A DNA stretch of 64,000 bases, taken from the NCBI RefSeq assembly GCF_000961795.1, contig NZ_LADU01000054.1, positions 1 to 64,000 of the forward strand. The letters run 5' to 3'. Position 1 is the first letter of the stretch. Each line of letters starts with the position of its first letter. The translations under genes were made by a program, and so were the position numbers. The stretch is from Hyphomonas sp. BRH_c22 (GTDB lineage Bacteria > Pseudomonadota > Alphaproteobacteria > Caulobacterales > Hyphomonadaceae). A model generated the notes under the pieces. The model had not been told where the DNA came from and did no database searches. It was given only the letters and a program-made list of their open reading frames with translations. Positions 52,399 through 61,881 of this stretch are shown here, piece after piece.

Positions 52399-53265
52399 TC
52401 AGGGGCGACGGGAAATCCGGAATTCGGTCCGCACGTTGCGATCGCGCGAATCCGGCGTATCGGCCTTGTCCAGCGGCATGCTTTCGCCAAAGCCGATGGC
52501 GGTGAGCTGGTCGACCGCCACGCCCTGTTCCAGCAGGTATTGCCGGATCGCATCGGCGCGCTTCTGCGACAGGACCAGATTGTATTCATCCGACCCGCGG
52601 GAATCCGTGTGGGACCCGATTTCGATGGCGTAATCGTCGCAGAGCATGGAAATCCCTGCGACGGCATCGAGCAGACCGGTGCTGACAGGCGAGATGTCAC
52701 TGCGATTGGTCGGGAAGTGGATCTTCTGGCCTTCCATGGTCTGGTTCAGGGCCTGCTGGCAGGCGGCTTCCGAAATGCCGCCCTGGGCAAGCGCTGCGAG
52801 GCTTTCGCCCGGGCCACGCTCGCCGCTTTCAATGCCAATCCCGTCAACGATAATCGTGATCTCGGCGGAGCTGACGGGGTCAGTCTGGAGCGCTGTCGTG
52901 CCGATTTCCAAAGCGCGGCGTTTGGCGTCGGCATCAGGGGCAAGTCCGGTGAGCGTTGCCACATTTTCGCGCGCCACGATGCCCATCCAGGGATAGCCCG
53001 CCGCCGCAAGGGCCGTTTCAATCTCGCCAACCCAGCCCGTCGAGACGCGTGTCACACGCTCCACCACTTGCGGCACTGGCGCCGCGGTCGCGGTGAATTT
53101 GCCATTTTCGAACACATAGAGGCCTTCGGCGATGGTGATGCATTCAGGGTCATTGCCTGCTGCGCTTGCTGCGACTTCAGCCGTCTCTTCGCCAGCGCAG
53201 GCAGCAAGTCCAATCAGGGCCAAGCATGCGACGATCCGGGCCAGATTGCGGTCACGATTAGCCAT
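52399..53265 (-). CDS. OmpA-family lipoprotein
   Basis: This 288-residue protein has a signal ending in lipobox LAAC (C23). An alpha/beta region of ~120 residues resembles BON-like repeats (VERVTRVSTGWVGEIETALA). The C-terminal OmpA domain binds peptidoglycan (SHTDSRGSDEYNLVLSQKRA and IGFGESMPL). It anchors the outer membrane to the cell wall. The ATG at 53265 is chosen because the lipoprotein signal begins there. Confidence 0.9.
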   Translation of the reverse strand: MANRDRNLARIVACLALIGLAACAGEETAEVAASAAGNDPECITIAEGLYVFENGKFTATAAPVPQVVERVTRVSTGWVGEIETALAAAGYPWMGIVARENVATLTGLAPDADAKRRALEIGTTALQTDPVSSAEITIIVDGIGIESGERGPGESLAALAQGGISEAACQQALNQTMEGQKIHFPTNRSDISPVSTGLLDAVAGISMLCDDYAIEIGSHTDSRGSDEYNLVLSQKRADAIRQYLLEQGVAVDQLTAIGFGESMPLDKADTPDSRDRNVRTEFRISRRP

Positions 53266-53356
53266 GGCGAACCCTTTCCCGCCAATGGCCCGAGGTGCTG
53301 AGGCTTGGAAATTCTGCATGCCTGACTTTCATTCCTTTGCCGCGCATTGTCAAAAT

Positions 53357-53377
53357 GCTTCGCGGATTAGGCGAAGC
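53357..53377 (-). terminator. Intrinsic terminator of the amidohydrolase gene
   Basis: GCTTCGC (53357-53363) pairs with GCGAAGC (53371-53377). On the minus strand, about 40 bases after the amidohydrolase stop, the stem is followed by ATTTTG. It is weak but properly oriented. Confidence 0.5.
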
Positions 53378-53413
53378 TATTGCACATTTCGGGCCAGAAA
53401 TGACTGGAAGGCG

Positions 53414-54706
53414 CTAATTCAGGCCCTTGTGAACCACGCCACCTTTCATCACGAAGTCGACCGATTCAAGTTCCGTGATCTTCTTCAGGGGGTCAGCGGT
53501 CACAGCGATGAGATCGGCATATTTTCCAGCTTCCAGCGTGCCAATGTCAGTCTCCATTTCCAGATGCCGGGATGCGGTCACAGTCGCAGAGCGGATCGCC
53601 TCTTCCGGCGTGAAGCCAGCCTGGACCATGAGCGCGAATTCCTTGGCGTTCTCACCGTGGCGGGAAACGCCCGTATCAGTGCCGAAAGCCACATTTACCC
53701 CGCCCTCACGGGCACGGCGCAGCATGTCGAGCATCAGCGGCCCGACGATCGCGGCCTTCTTGCGCGAGGCCTCAGGGAGCCAGGGCTCATTGGTCCAGCC
53801 CGTGACGGTTGCGCCAGCCAGCACCGTCGGCACAAGGGTGGCGCCGTGTTCCTTGAACAGGGCAATCGATTCGTCATCGAGGTAAGTGCCGTGTTCAATG
53901 GAATCGATACCGGCACGAAGCGCGGCATTGACGCCGCCCTTGCCGTGGGCATGAGCGGTGACCTGACGCCCCATCGCATGCGCTGCCTCGACGATGGCGA
54001 CGAGTTCATCCTGCGAGAATTGCTGCTCGAGCCCGGCCGACGTGTTCGACAGGACACCGCCCGTCGCCGTGATCTTGATGATGTCGGCACCTTCCTTGAC
54101 CTGCTGGCGGACGGCGCGGCGGCAGTCATCCGCACCGTTGCAGACATTCGTGCCCGTGAACAGTTTCATGACCGGCGAGGAATAGCCGTTCACGTCGCCA
54201 TGGCCACCCGTGACGGAGATCGCCTGGCCCGCCGCACGCATCCGCGGACCGACGACCGCGCCGCGGGCAATGGCATCGCGCAGGCCGAAGATGGTATCGT
54301 TGCCGGCGCCAACATCCTGAACAGTGGTGAATCCGGCTTCCAGTGTGACCTTGGCGAAGGCGGCGCCATCAAAGGCGGTATCCACGGCGGAATCCGTGAA
54401 ACTTTTCAAGCGTTCATCCGGGCCATTCTCGCCGGTGATATGGACATGGCTGTCGATGAGACCGGGAAGGACATAGGCGCTTTTGAGGTCAATGACCGGC
54501 GCGCCCTTCGCGCCGGACTTGTAGCCAGGCTGGATCGATACGATGCGCCCGTCCTTGACGGTGATTGTCTGCTGGGTGAGGTAGCCCTCGCCCGGAACCG
54601 CCAGAACGTGGCCTGCGTGCACGACCGCGTCCTGTGCGCTGGCAACACCCGCCGCGACGATGCAGGCAGTCGAGAGGGCCAGAGATTTCAAAAGTGCAGT
54701 CTTCAT
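53414..54706 (-). CDS. Metal-dependent amidohydrolase (Xaa-Pro dipeptidase-like)
   Basis: This 430-residue protein has a signal peptide (MKTALLKSLALSTACIVAAGVASA). Metal-site motifs are DSHVHI, the lysine in DIIKITATGG, HAHGKGG, IEHGTY and FGTDTGV. The order fits the imidazolonepropionase/X-Pro dipeptidase branch of amidohydrolases. In Caulobacter, related proteins are dipeptidases cleaving Xaa-Pro or Xaa-Arg. An exported peptidase is likely. The upstream in-frame reading has no signal and is rejected. Confidence 0.88.
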   Translation of the reverse strand: MKTALLKSLALSTACIVAAGVASAQDAVVHAGHVLAVPGEGYLTQQTITVKDGRIVSIQPGYKSGAKGAPVIDLKSAYVLPGLIDSHVHITGENGPDERLKSFTDSAVDTAFDGAAFAKVTLEAGFTTVQDVGAGNDTIFGLRDAIARGAVVGPRMRAAGQAISVTGGHGDVNGYSSPVMKLFTGTNVCNGADDCRRAVRQQVKEGADIIKITATGGVLSNTSAGLEQQFSQDELVAIVEAAHAMGRQVTAHAHGKGGVNAALRAGIDSIEHGTYLDDESIALFKEHGATLVPTVLAGATVTGWTNEPWLPEASRKKAAIVGPLMLDMLRRAREGGVNVAFGTDTGVSRHGENAKEFALMVQAGFTPEEAIRSATVTASRHLEMETDIGTLEAGKYADLIAVTADPLKKITELESVDFVMKGGVVHKGLN

Positions 54707-54819
54707 CGGATTGGCCTTTCTCGGGGCGTCTGGGTGATTTTCATTGCACCATTTTCGCGGGCGTCGGTCAGGAAGGCGAGGCCCTGATGAGGCGCGTGTC
54801 CCTGGTGCGATTTCGGGAT

Positions 54820-55731
54820 TCAGGCCGGCAGCCTGTCGGCCGGGTAGTGCGGATAGCTGGCTTTCAGAACGCCATGATTGAGAAGCGTTTCCGCGACCTG
54901 CCTGGTGCCCGTTGAATCGAATATACGTGTACGGATCCAATAATTCTCGGCCCGGCGGCTGGCTGACAGCGCGACGACTTCACGGCGGAGGATATAGTCT
55001 TCGCCAACAAAGAGCGGCCCGTCGATCATGCGCATTTCAAGGTCGGCAAACAGGCCGATGGACGGATGCTTGACCGGCCAGTTGGCCATTCCGCCGGTAT
55101 AGTTGGCGAGGACGCTGACCATTTCCAGCGGGATGACGGGGCGGCCCCAGGGAGACGCTTCGGCATCGCTGTACCAGTCGCTTGGCTCGGTGATGACGGC
55201 AAGTTTCTGATTCAGGCTGAAAGGATACAGGTTGCCCATATGCTGGTCGGCGTCCATGCGGACCGGTTCGTCCTTCGTGGTGGTCAGGCCAACCTTCATG
55301 TCGGCGAGGATCACAAGATCCTCAGCCGGACGGAGTTTCGCCATGCGCGCTTCGAGCAAGGTCTCGCCATGGTCAGGGCCGAGCGTTGCGCTCGCCTCCA
55401 GGACAGGTGTGCCGTCTTCCTTTTCCGCCCAGCATTTGGCCCGTGTTTCGCCGGGCGCCGGACGCTCGACAAAGGCGCGGACCTTCTCGCCCTCGAACAC
55501 CATGTTCAGGAAATGGGTAGAGAGACAGCCGCGCTCGAACCAGTCCTTGCCCCAGATATCGAAAAGCATCGGCACGAATTGCTGGAAATGCGTCGGGCCT
55601 TCGATCGGACCCGCCTTGATGCCAAGCCGTTCGGCCTCGGCATCGTCGTGCAGGGACTTGTGGCCGCCATAGGATTGCTCCTGCAGCATCTGCGCGGGCG
55701 CGCGAAACGGGCCTTTCAGGACGTCGCTCAT
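54820..55731 (-). CDS. Hotdog-fold (MaoC-like) hypothetical protein
   Basis: This 303-residue protein starts MSDVLKGPFRAPAQMLQEQ. Residues ~30-110 (HDDAEAERLGIKAGPIEGPTH, then VFEGEKVRAFVERPAPGE) resemble a double-hotdog MaoC-like dehydratase. A second half contains a similar pattern around DGPLFVGEDYILRREVVA. No catalytic Asp/His pair is obvious. It could act on acyl-CoA. Its genome neighbours include an APH-like phosphotransferase of the acyl-CoA dehydrogenase type and a P450 run. Confidence 0.7.
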   Translation of the reverse strand: MSDVLKGPFRAPAQMLQEQSYGGHKSLHDDAEAERLGIKAGPIEGPTHFQQFVPMLFDIWGKDWFERGCLSTHFLNMVFEGEKVRAFVERPAPGETRAKCWAEKEDGTPVLEASATLGPDHGETLLEARMAKLRPAEDLVILADMKVGLTTTKDEPVRMDADQHMGNLYPFSLNQKLAVITEPSDWYSDAEASPWGRPVIPLEMVSVLANYTGGMANWPVKHPSIGLFADLEMRMIDGPLFVGEDYILRREVVALSASRRAENYWIRTRIFDSTGTRQVAETLLNHGVLKASYPHYPADRLPA

Positions 55732-55803
55732 GTCTTCTCCCTTTTCGGCGGACAGTGCCACCTTCCTGCTGTCACGTCACCCCGCGGACCCGGCACGGCG
55801 CTC

Positions 55804-57030
55804 CTATTGCGTACTTGAATCAATCGCGCGCTGCACTGCCTTGTAAAAGGCCTTGCGGGCCTCGAATTCGCCATCGCGGTCTCCCAGAGCCGATGTCCAG
55901 CTGCTGTTGGATGCAATCACCAGATTGCGCGCGGGATCAATGAATATGCCCTGCCCGAATATGCCGTCGGCCTGGAACGAACCGTCGTCCCATGTCCACC
56001 ATTGGTATCCGTAGCCTTCGCCCGGCACACCATAGTCGACCTGTTTCTGCGTGGCGCTATCGAGCCATCCGTCTGGCAATATCTGCCCAGCGCCGGTTGC
56101 GCCGCCGTCAAGGATGAACTGGCCGAAGCGGGCAAAGTCACGCACCGATGCCTGTATGCAGCAGCCGCTGATCTCATGCCCGTCGGAGCCGAGCAACCAG
56201 GATGCGTCCTGTTGCATGCCATAGGGCTTCCAGATCTTTTCCGACAGGTAATCAGCCAATGGCTTTCCCGTCGCACGGCTGACGAGCACGCCGATCAGAT
56301 TGGTTTCACCGGTGGAATAGTTCCAGACCTGTCCTGCCGGATGCGCACGTCCTAGCGACGCCATATAGGTCGCTATCGCGCTCTTGCCGGGCTCCACCGT
56401 CAGTGTATCAAACTTCGCCACGTCTGAATCGGGATCATCGTAATCCTCGTTCCAGGCAACGCCCGATGTCATTGTCAGCAATTGCACGACGGTGACGTCA
56501 TCATAGGCCGATCCGCGCAACTCCTCGATATAGTTGGCAACCGGATCATTGATGCTGGCGATTGCGCCATCTGCAATGGCAGCGCCGACCAGCGTCGAGG
56601 TCAGCGACTTGGCGACGGAGAAGCTGGTCCACCGGCCATCGGGCCTGAAACCGAGACCATAGCGCTCCAGTCGCACCTTGCCGTCCTGAATGACCACCAA
56701 TCCCGATGTGCGGTTCCCGGCAAGGTAAGCGTCAATATCGACATCCAGAACGAGCGGATCTCCGTCCGGCAGCGGGCGGACGTCTCCGTCGGACTGAATT
56801 TCGCTCGATTTGATGATGAACGGCACCTTGTCGAGCATGCGGAAACCTGCATCTCGCTGGCCCAGGTCCCAGAACAGGACATCCCTGCCGTACGGCTGGT
56901 GGCTGAGAAAGGCGCGCCAGTCAGGACCGATCACCGTCCAACCGACCGCCGCTGCAACGACAATGGCTGCCAAGCCGATACCCAAGCGACGAAGAAGTCC
57001 CATACGCATGCCCGAAATGCCCGGAGGCAT
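55804..57030 (-). CDS. Serine hydrolase, beta-lactamase/D-Ala-carboxypeptidase (S12) family
   Basis: This 408-residue protein has an N-terminal membrane segment (LLRRLGIGLAAIVVAAAVGW). The active-site motif SVAK lies at 138-141 (SFSVAKSL), and YSTGETN is the second element. This family contains esterases and peptidases as well as beta-lactamases, so no resistance function should be assumed. The ATG at 57030 overlaps the TAA of the upstream phosphotransferase gene (TAATG), implying coupled translation; an in-frame ATG at 57009 is an alternative. Confidence 0.85.
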   Translation of the reverse strand: MPPGISGMRMGLLRRLGIGLAAIVVAAAVGWTVIGPDWRAFLSHQPYGRDVLFWDLGQRDAGFRMLDKVPFIIKSSEIQSDGDVRPLPDGDPLVLDVDIDAYLAGNRTSGLVVIQDGKVRLERYGLGFRPDGRWTSFSVAKSLTSTLVGAAIADGAIASINDPVANYIEELRGSAYDDVTVVQLLTMTSGVAWNEDYDDPDSDVAKFDTLTVEPGKSAIATYMASLGRAHPAGQVWNYSTGETNLIGVLVSRATGKPLADYLSEKIWKPYGMQQDASWLLGSDGHEISGCCIQASVRDFARFGQFILDGGATGAGQILPDGWLDSATQKQVDYGVPGEGYGYQWWTWDDGSFQADGIFGQGIFIDPARNLVIASNSSWTSALGDRDGEFEARKAFYKAVQRAIDSSTQ

Positions 57031-58118
57031 TACCCTTCCATGCCGGCCTTGCGCGCATAACTGGCCGCAAACCGTGCGAGCGGTATGACACGTTCGGCAT
57101 TGGCCTCGGCATTGGCGCTGTTTGCCGTGCCGTCACGCACGCGCCCGACAATTCCCTGCAGAATGCCCGCCAGTCGGAAGGCATTGTAGGCGAAGTAATA
57201 ATCAAGCTCCGGCAAGCCGTCGCGGCCTGTGTGCGCGCAGTACATGCCGACATACTCTTCCATGGTCGGGATGCCCCAGGCCTTGAGGTCCGGAATGGCA
57301 GACAGGGAACCACGGCTCGAATCGCCCGGTGGCATGACCCAGTTCATCAGGTGGTACGAGAAGTCGGCCAGCGGATCCCCGAGCGTTGAAAGCTCCCAGT
57401 CGAGCACGGCGATGACTTTCGGCTCGGTGGGGTGGAGCACCATATTGTCGAGACGATAGTCACCATGAACGATCGTCGTCTTGTCACCCGGCGGAATATT
57501 CTTCGGAAGCCACTCGATCAGCTGCTCCATTTCGGGAATGTGCATCGTTTCCGATGCCTTGTACTGCTTGGTCCAGCGATGAACCTGGCGGGCGACATAG
57601 TCGCCCTCCTTGCCGAAGCCCTCGAGCCCCGCCTTTTTCCAGTCTACATTGTGCAGGTCGGCGAAGGTCTTCAGTTTGGCTTCATAGATTTTGCGGCGCA
57701 TCGCGGGCTCATAATCGGGGAGCGTGCCGTCCCAGAGGATGCGGCCTTCCACCATGTCCATCACGTAAAAGATCGTGCCGACAACATCTTCGTCCATGCA
57801 AAGACCGTAGGGCCGCGCGACCGGGTAGCCGAGGGGATAGAGCGCGTTAATGACACGAAATTCGCGGTCCACGGCGTGCGCGCTGGGCAGGAGATTGCCG
57901 GGCGGCTTGCGGCGCATGACGTATTTCTTTTTGGGCGTGACCAGCTGGTAGGTCGGGTTGGACTGGCCGCCCTTGAACTGGCGCACCTCCAGAGGGCCTT
58001 CATAGCCCTCCACATTCGCCTCCATCCAGGCGGCCAGGTTGGCCTCGTTGAACTTGTGCGATTCGACAACGGATTTGGTGCCGCTGAACAGATCCTGTGC
58101 CGTTTCTGTCTCTGCCAT
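57030..58118 (-). CDS. APH-family phosphotransferase (ACAD10/11-like)
   Basis: This 362-residue protein has a kinase-like fold. Motifs are QFKGGQSNPTYQL (nucleotide loop), VHGDYRLDNMV (catalytic Asp of the Brenner motif) and VLDWELSTLGDPLADF (metal Asp). This branch is widespread next to acyl-CoA dehydrogenases in fatty acid and steroid metabolism and is not an aminoglycoside resistance enzyme. The ATG at 58118 opens MAETETAQDLFSG; upstream in-frame sequence is not family-like. Confidence 0.87.
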   Translation of the reverse strand: MAETETAQDLFSGTKSVVESHKFNEANLAAWMEANVEGYEGPLEVRQFKGGQSNPTYQLVTPKKKYVMRRKPPGNLLPSAHAVDREFRVINALYPLGYPVARPYGLCMDEDVVGTIFYVMDMVEGRILWDGTLPDYEPAMRRKIYEAKLKTFADLHNVDWKKAGLEGFGKEGDYVARQVHRWTKQYKASETMHIPEMEQLIEWLPKNIPPGDKTTIVHGDYRLDNMVLHPTEPKVIAVLDWELSTLGDPLADFSYHLMNWVMPPGDSSRGSLSAIPDLKAWGIPTMEEYVGMYCAHTGRDGLPELDYYFAYNAFRLAGILQGIVGRVRDGTANSANAEANAERVIPLARFAASYARKAGMEG

Positions 58119-58223
58119 GGGGTCGGTCTCACTTCCAGGGTTTGCTGGTGAATACAATAACGGCCACCCGTGCCGTGCCAAGGCCTGCCGTAAGGTCGCC
58201 ACAATTTCAGGGCAGGCTTTTTT

Positions 58224-58814
58224 ATGATGAAACGACTGGCCACAATTTCCTTCCTGTTGCTTCTGGCGGCGGCACCTGCCCATGCCAAGAATCTTGCGCC
58301 GAACGGTGCCCTGCGGCCGCAGCTGCTCGCTCAGGCCCTGGCCGCGCACACGGCGCATGCCGGCAAAGCCGCCAATGAGGGCGTTGTCGTGGTCGTCGAT
58401 TACTCGCTTCACTCGAAAGACGAGCGTCTGTTTGTCGTGAACCTCGAGAGCGGCGACATAACCTCCTATCGCGCGGCGCACGGACGCGGCTCTGATACAG
58501 ATCATGACGGCTTGCTGGACCGGTTCTCCGATACGCCTGGCTCCAGCGCGAGTCCCGCGGGTGCCTTACGCATAGCCGAGCCCTATTATGGCAAGCATGG
58601 CCTCAGCATTCGCCTTGATGGCCTGGACGAGACCAACAAGTCATCACGGGAGCGCGCCATCGTTGTGCATGCGGCAAGCTACGCTGAACCGGAATTCCTT
58701 GCCCAGCATGGCAAGCTCGGGCGTTCGAACGGTTGTATTGCGTTTTCGAAGGCAGACTTTGACCGGTTCATTGCCAGTGTCCCTGAAGGGACGCTGATTT
58801 TCGTGAGCCGCTAG
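58224..58814 (+). CDS. Murein L,D-transpeptidase catalytic domain protein
   Basis: This 196-residue exported protein has a signal peptide (MMKRLATISFLLLLAAAPAHA). The YkuD_2-type catalytic motif is LGRSNGCIAF, where Cys is the nucleophile, preceded by the conserved VVHAASYAEPEF. It would crosslink or modify periplasmic peptidoglycan. The second Met codon is an equally good start. It overlaps purD by four bases, convergently. Confidence 0.9.
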   Translation: MMKRLATISFLLLLAAAPAHAKNLAPNGALRPQLLAQALAAHTAHAGKAANEGVVVVVDYSLHSKDERLFVVNLESGDITSYRAAHGRGSDTDHDGLLDRFSDTPGSSASPAGALRIAEPYYGKHGLSIRLDGLDETNKSSRERAIVVHAASYAEPEFLAQHGKLGRSNGCIAFSKADFDRFIASVPEGTLIFVSR

Positions 58815-60106
58815 CTGCGCTTCAGCGCACGCCAGCCAATATCGCGGCGGCAGAATCCTTCCGGCCAGTCAATTCGATCCACACCCGCATAGGCGCGTGA
58901 AATTGCCTCCTCGAGGCTCGCACCGGATGCGGTGACGTTCAAGACCCGCCCGCCCGCTGCAACGATGGCTCCTTCGGAATCCCTGTCGGTGCCTGCATGG
59001 AACACAGTGACACCCGGCATATTGTTCGCCTCAGCCAGGCCATTGATCACCGATCCCCTGGCATAGCTGCCGGGATAGCCTTCAGACGCCAGCACCACGG
59101 TCGCCGTCGGATCGAAGCGTTCGAGTTCAAAGAGGGATTCGAAGGCGTCCTCATTGCCGTCGAGTCCGCCAGTCGCGGCGGCGAGAATGGCCGGAACAAT
59201 GTCGCCGGCGAGCCCTTTCATCAGGACCTGGCATTCCGGATCACCAAAGCGGGCATTGAATTCGACAACCTTTGGCCCGTCCCCTGTCACCATGACGCCA
59301 ACATAAAGTACGCCCTGATAGGGCATGCCGTCTTTCGCCATGCCTTTCAGCATGGGCTGGACGATCTCGGACTTGATGCGGTCCATGACGGCCTGCGTCA
59401 CCACGGGCGCGGGAGCGTAAGCACCCATGCCGCCAGTGTTGGGACCGGTGTCGCCGTCACCGACACGCTTGTGATCCTGCGCGGCTGGCAGGTAGACAGC
59501 GCCATGGCCGTCCGTGATCACGAAAATGCTGGCCTCCTCGCCATGCATGAATTCCTCGATGATCAGAGTTGCCGACGCGTCACCAAACTTGCCGGACAGC
59601 ATGTCGTCGACTTCGGCATCAGCCTGTTCAAGCGTCTCGGCGATGACGACGCCCTTGCCAGCTGCAAGGCCATCCGCCTTGAGCACGAAAGGCGCCTCCA
59701 TCGTGCGCAGGAAGGATTTGGCGAGCGCAGGCGTGGTGAACTCGCCATAGGCGGCCGTGGGAACGCCATAGGCCATCATCCGCGCCTTGGAGAATGACTT
59801 GGAGGATTCCAGCTGGGCGGCGAGACGGCTGGGACCGAACACGTCGAATCCGCGGGCACGCAGGATGTCGGCAAGACCGAGGGCGAGTGGGGCTTCCGGG
59901 CCGATCACGACGAGGTCCGGCTCGACCTGCAGGGTCAGTTTCACGAGATTGTCGATATCGTCAGCGGCAACATCGAAGCACGGGCCGATCACGTCCATGC
60001 CGGGATTTCCCGGTGTCGAGTGGACCACGTCCACAAGGGGCGACTGGTCGATCTTCCAGGCCAGCGCATGTTCACGCCCGCCGGATCCGATGAGGAGGAT
60101 GTTCAT
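58811..60106 (-). CDS. purD: Phosphoribosylamine--glycine ligase
   Basis: This 431-residue ATP-grasp enzyme carries out step two of purine synthesis. The N-terminus NILLIGSGGREHALAWKI, the block FVLKADGLAAGKGVVIAET and the metal motif VEFNARFGDPECQ are diagnostic. The length is usual. It is divergent from xseA with 47 bases between their starts. Confidence 0.97.
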   Translation of the reverse strand: MNILLIGSGGREHALAWKIDQSPLVDVVHSTPGNPGMDVIGPCFDVAADDIDNLVKLTLQVEPDLVVIGPEAPLALGLADILRARGFDVFGPSRLAAQLESSKSFSKARMMAYGVPTAAYGEFTTPALAKSFLRTMEAPFVLKADGLAAGKGVVIAETLEQADAEVDDMLSGKFGDASATLIIEEFMHGEEASIFVITDGHGAVYLPAAQDHKRVGDGDTGPNTGGMGAYAPAPVVTQAVMDRIKSEIVQPMLKGMAKDGMPYQGVLYVGVMVTGDGPKVVEFNARFGDPECQVLMKGLAGDIVPAILAAATGGLDGNEDAFESLFELERFDPTATVVLASEGYPGSYARGSVINGLAEANNMPGVTVFHAGTDRDSEGAIVAAGGRVLNVTASGASLEEAISRAYAGVDRIDWPEGFCRRDIGWRALKRS

Positions 60107-60153
60107 GGGATTTGGCCCCTCGCCTGCAGCTTTCCAGTCGCTATAAAGGCTGG

Positions 60154-61557
60154 ATGCCTGACTCGCCAGTGCCCAATGACCATGCCGTTTCCGTCTCGGA
60201 GCTCGCCGCGAGCCTGAAACGGACGATTGAATCGAATTTTGACCATGTGGTCGTGCGCGGCGAGCTTGGCCGGGTGACGATTGCGCGGTCAGGTCACATG
60301 TATGCCGACATCAAGGATGAGAAGGCGGTCCTGAACACGATCATGTGGAAGGGGCAGGTCGACAAGCTGCCTTTCCGGCCTGAAGAGGGCCTGGAAGTGA
60401 TCGCGACGGGGCGGCTGTCCATTTATGAGGGCCGGTCGAATTACCAGCTGATTGCAAGCTCGATGCGTCCTGCCGGCGCTGGTGCGCTGATGGCGCTGCT
60501 GGAAGAGCGCAAGAAGAAGCTGGCCGCAGAAGGCCTGTTCGACGCGAGCCACAAGAAGAAACTGCCATACCTGCCGCTTACGATTGGTGTCATCACGAGC
60601 CCGACAGGCGCAGTGATCCGCGATATCCTGCACCGTATCCAGGACCGTTTCCCGGTCCGCGTGATCGTCTGGCCAGCCCTTGTGCAGGGCGATGCAGCCG
60701 CAGCGCAGGTGACTGCAGGCATCAAAGGCTTCAACGCCATGACCGGGGCTGACAGGCCAGACGTGCTGATCGTGGCGCGCGGTGGCGGCTCAATCGAGGA
60801 TCTGTGGCCATTCAACGAGGAGATCGTTGTCCGCGCGGCCTTTGAAAGCGAGATTCCGCTGATTTCCGCGGTCGGCCATGAAACCGATACGACCCTGATC
60901 GACTATGTCTCCGATGCTCGCGCACCGACGCCCACGGGCGCCGCCGAGATTGCCGTGCCCGTGCGCAGCGAACTGTTGCTGAGCATTGAGGAAAGCGGGG
61001 CCCGCCTGAAGCGCGCGCTGGCTCGGCGGACGGCACGGTCACGCGATGCCCTGCGGGCGGCACGCATGCCCCGGCCTGAGACGCTGCTGCAGTCGAAACG
61101 CCAGAGGCTGGACTATGCGGCGGCTAACCTGCCGCGCGCGACCCGCGCCCTGATAGAGCGCAGCCGGTCGCGGCTGGCTTCGGCGCAAATCAGCCCGGCC
61201 GGTCTGAGAGCAGATATCCGGCGGTCGCGCCAGAGCCTGCGAGAAACCGCCGTGCGCGCCCGACCGGCCCTGATACGCCTGATGGACCGTCGGCGTGTGG
61301 CGCTGGAATCGCAGGGCAAGCTGCTGGAAACGCTCTCATACCATGCCACGCTCAGCCGGGGGTATGCCATCGTGCGGGGTGAGGATGGCAAGCTCATCCG
61401 AACATCCGGCATTGCCGGAAAGTCGGCAACATTTCGCGTCAGCTTCTCGGATGGCGACGTCATGGCCGCACCGCTGGATGGTTCTGCCCCGTCGCCAGCG
61501 GCGGCCCCCAAAGCAAAAAAAGCCCCGGCCAAGGGAGGTCAGGGCTCTTTGTTCTAG
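60154..61557 (+). CDS. xseA: Exodeoxyribonuclease VII large subunit
   Basis: This 467-residue protein has an N-terminal OB fold (about 1-110, FDHVVVRGELGRVTIARSGHM). The catalytic domain contains ITSPTGAVIRDILHRI, DVLIVARGGGSIEDLWPFN and SAVGHETDTTLIDYVSD. A long coiled-coil, Arg-rich C-terminal part follows. It degrades single-stranded DNA with XseB, which is not in the window. The ATG at 60154 is chosen; an earlier in-frame TTG is unlikely. Its last codons overlap a terminator for the opposite strand. Confidence 0.95.
   Translation: MPDSPVPNDHAVSVSELAASLKRTIESNFDHVVVRGELGRVTIARSGHMYADIKDEKAVLNTIMWKGQVDKLPFRPEEGLEVIATGRLSIYEGRSNYQLIASSMRPAGAGALMALLEERKKKLAAEGLFDASHKKKLPYLPLTIGVITSPTGAVIRDILHRIQDRFPVRVIVWPALVQGDAAAAQVTAGIKGFNAMTGADRPDVLIVARGGGSIEDLWPFNEEIVVRAAFESEIPLISAVGHETDTTLIDYVSDARAPTPTGAAEIAVPVRSELLLSIEESGARLKRALARRTARSRDALRAARMPRPETLLQSKRQRLDYAAANLPRATRALIERSRSRLASAQISPAGLRADIRRSRQSLRETAVRARPALIRLMDRRRVALESQGKLLETLSYHATLSRGYAIVRGEDGKLIRTSGIAGKSATFRVSFSDGDVMAAPLDGSAPSPAAAPKAKKAPAKGGQGSLF
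61515..61546 (-). terminator. Intrinsic terminator of the DUF3126 gene
   Basis: On the minus strand AGCCC (61546-61542) pairs with GGGCT (61525-61521), followed by an uninterrupted T run at 61520-61515. It is embedded in the last codons of xseA, so it is a shared coding/regulatory stretch. Confidence 0.7.
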
Positions 61558-61570
61558 AGGTTATGAACGA

Positions 61571-61783
61571 TCAGCTGCCCGAAAGGTCTTCCTGCAGGAC
61601 CGTCATCTGGAACTGGTAGGATATCTCGCCCTCGTCAATATCCTTGTAGACCAGGGCAATGAACTCGGCGCCGAGATAAACCTCGACGGAATCATCAGTC
61701 TTGTCTCGCGCCAGCAGGCGCAGGCCCGGGTGCAATTTTTCTTTCAGGTACGCCTCAAGACGCAGTGTTTCTTCACGTTCCAT
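61571..61783 (-). CDS. DUF3126 family protein
   Basis: This 70-residue protein starts MEREETLRLEAYLKEKLHPG and ends YQFQMTVLQEDL, matching DUF3126, a small protein found almost only in alphaproteobacteria, next to cysE in many. Its function is unknown. The ATG at 61783 begins the family sequence; an ATG nine bases upstream is also in frame. The cysE gene is about 100 bases upstream on the same strand. Confidence 0.9.
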   Translation of the reverse strand: MEREETLRLEAYLKEKLHPGLRLLARDKTDDSVEVYLGAEFIALVYKDIDEGEISYQFQMTVLQEDLSGS

Positions 61784-61881
61784 GACGCGCACTCCTTGGT
61801 AATTCAGCGGCGCAACCTAGTCTTTTTCTTTTGCAGCGCAACAGGGGCGCCTGCAAACAGATGTGAGCAGGCACGCGTGAC

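Noticed and set aside
57030..58118. Aminoglycoside resistance gene
   Set aside because: The APH fold is shared, but the sequence fits the acyl-CoA-metabolism branch and there is no resistance or mobile context.
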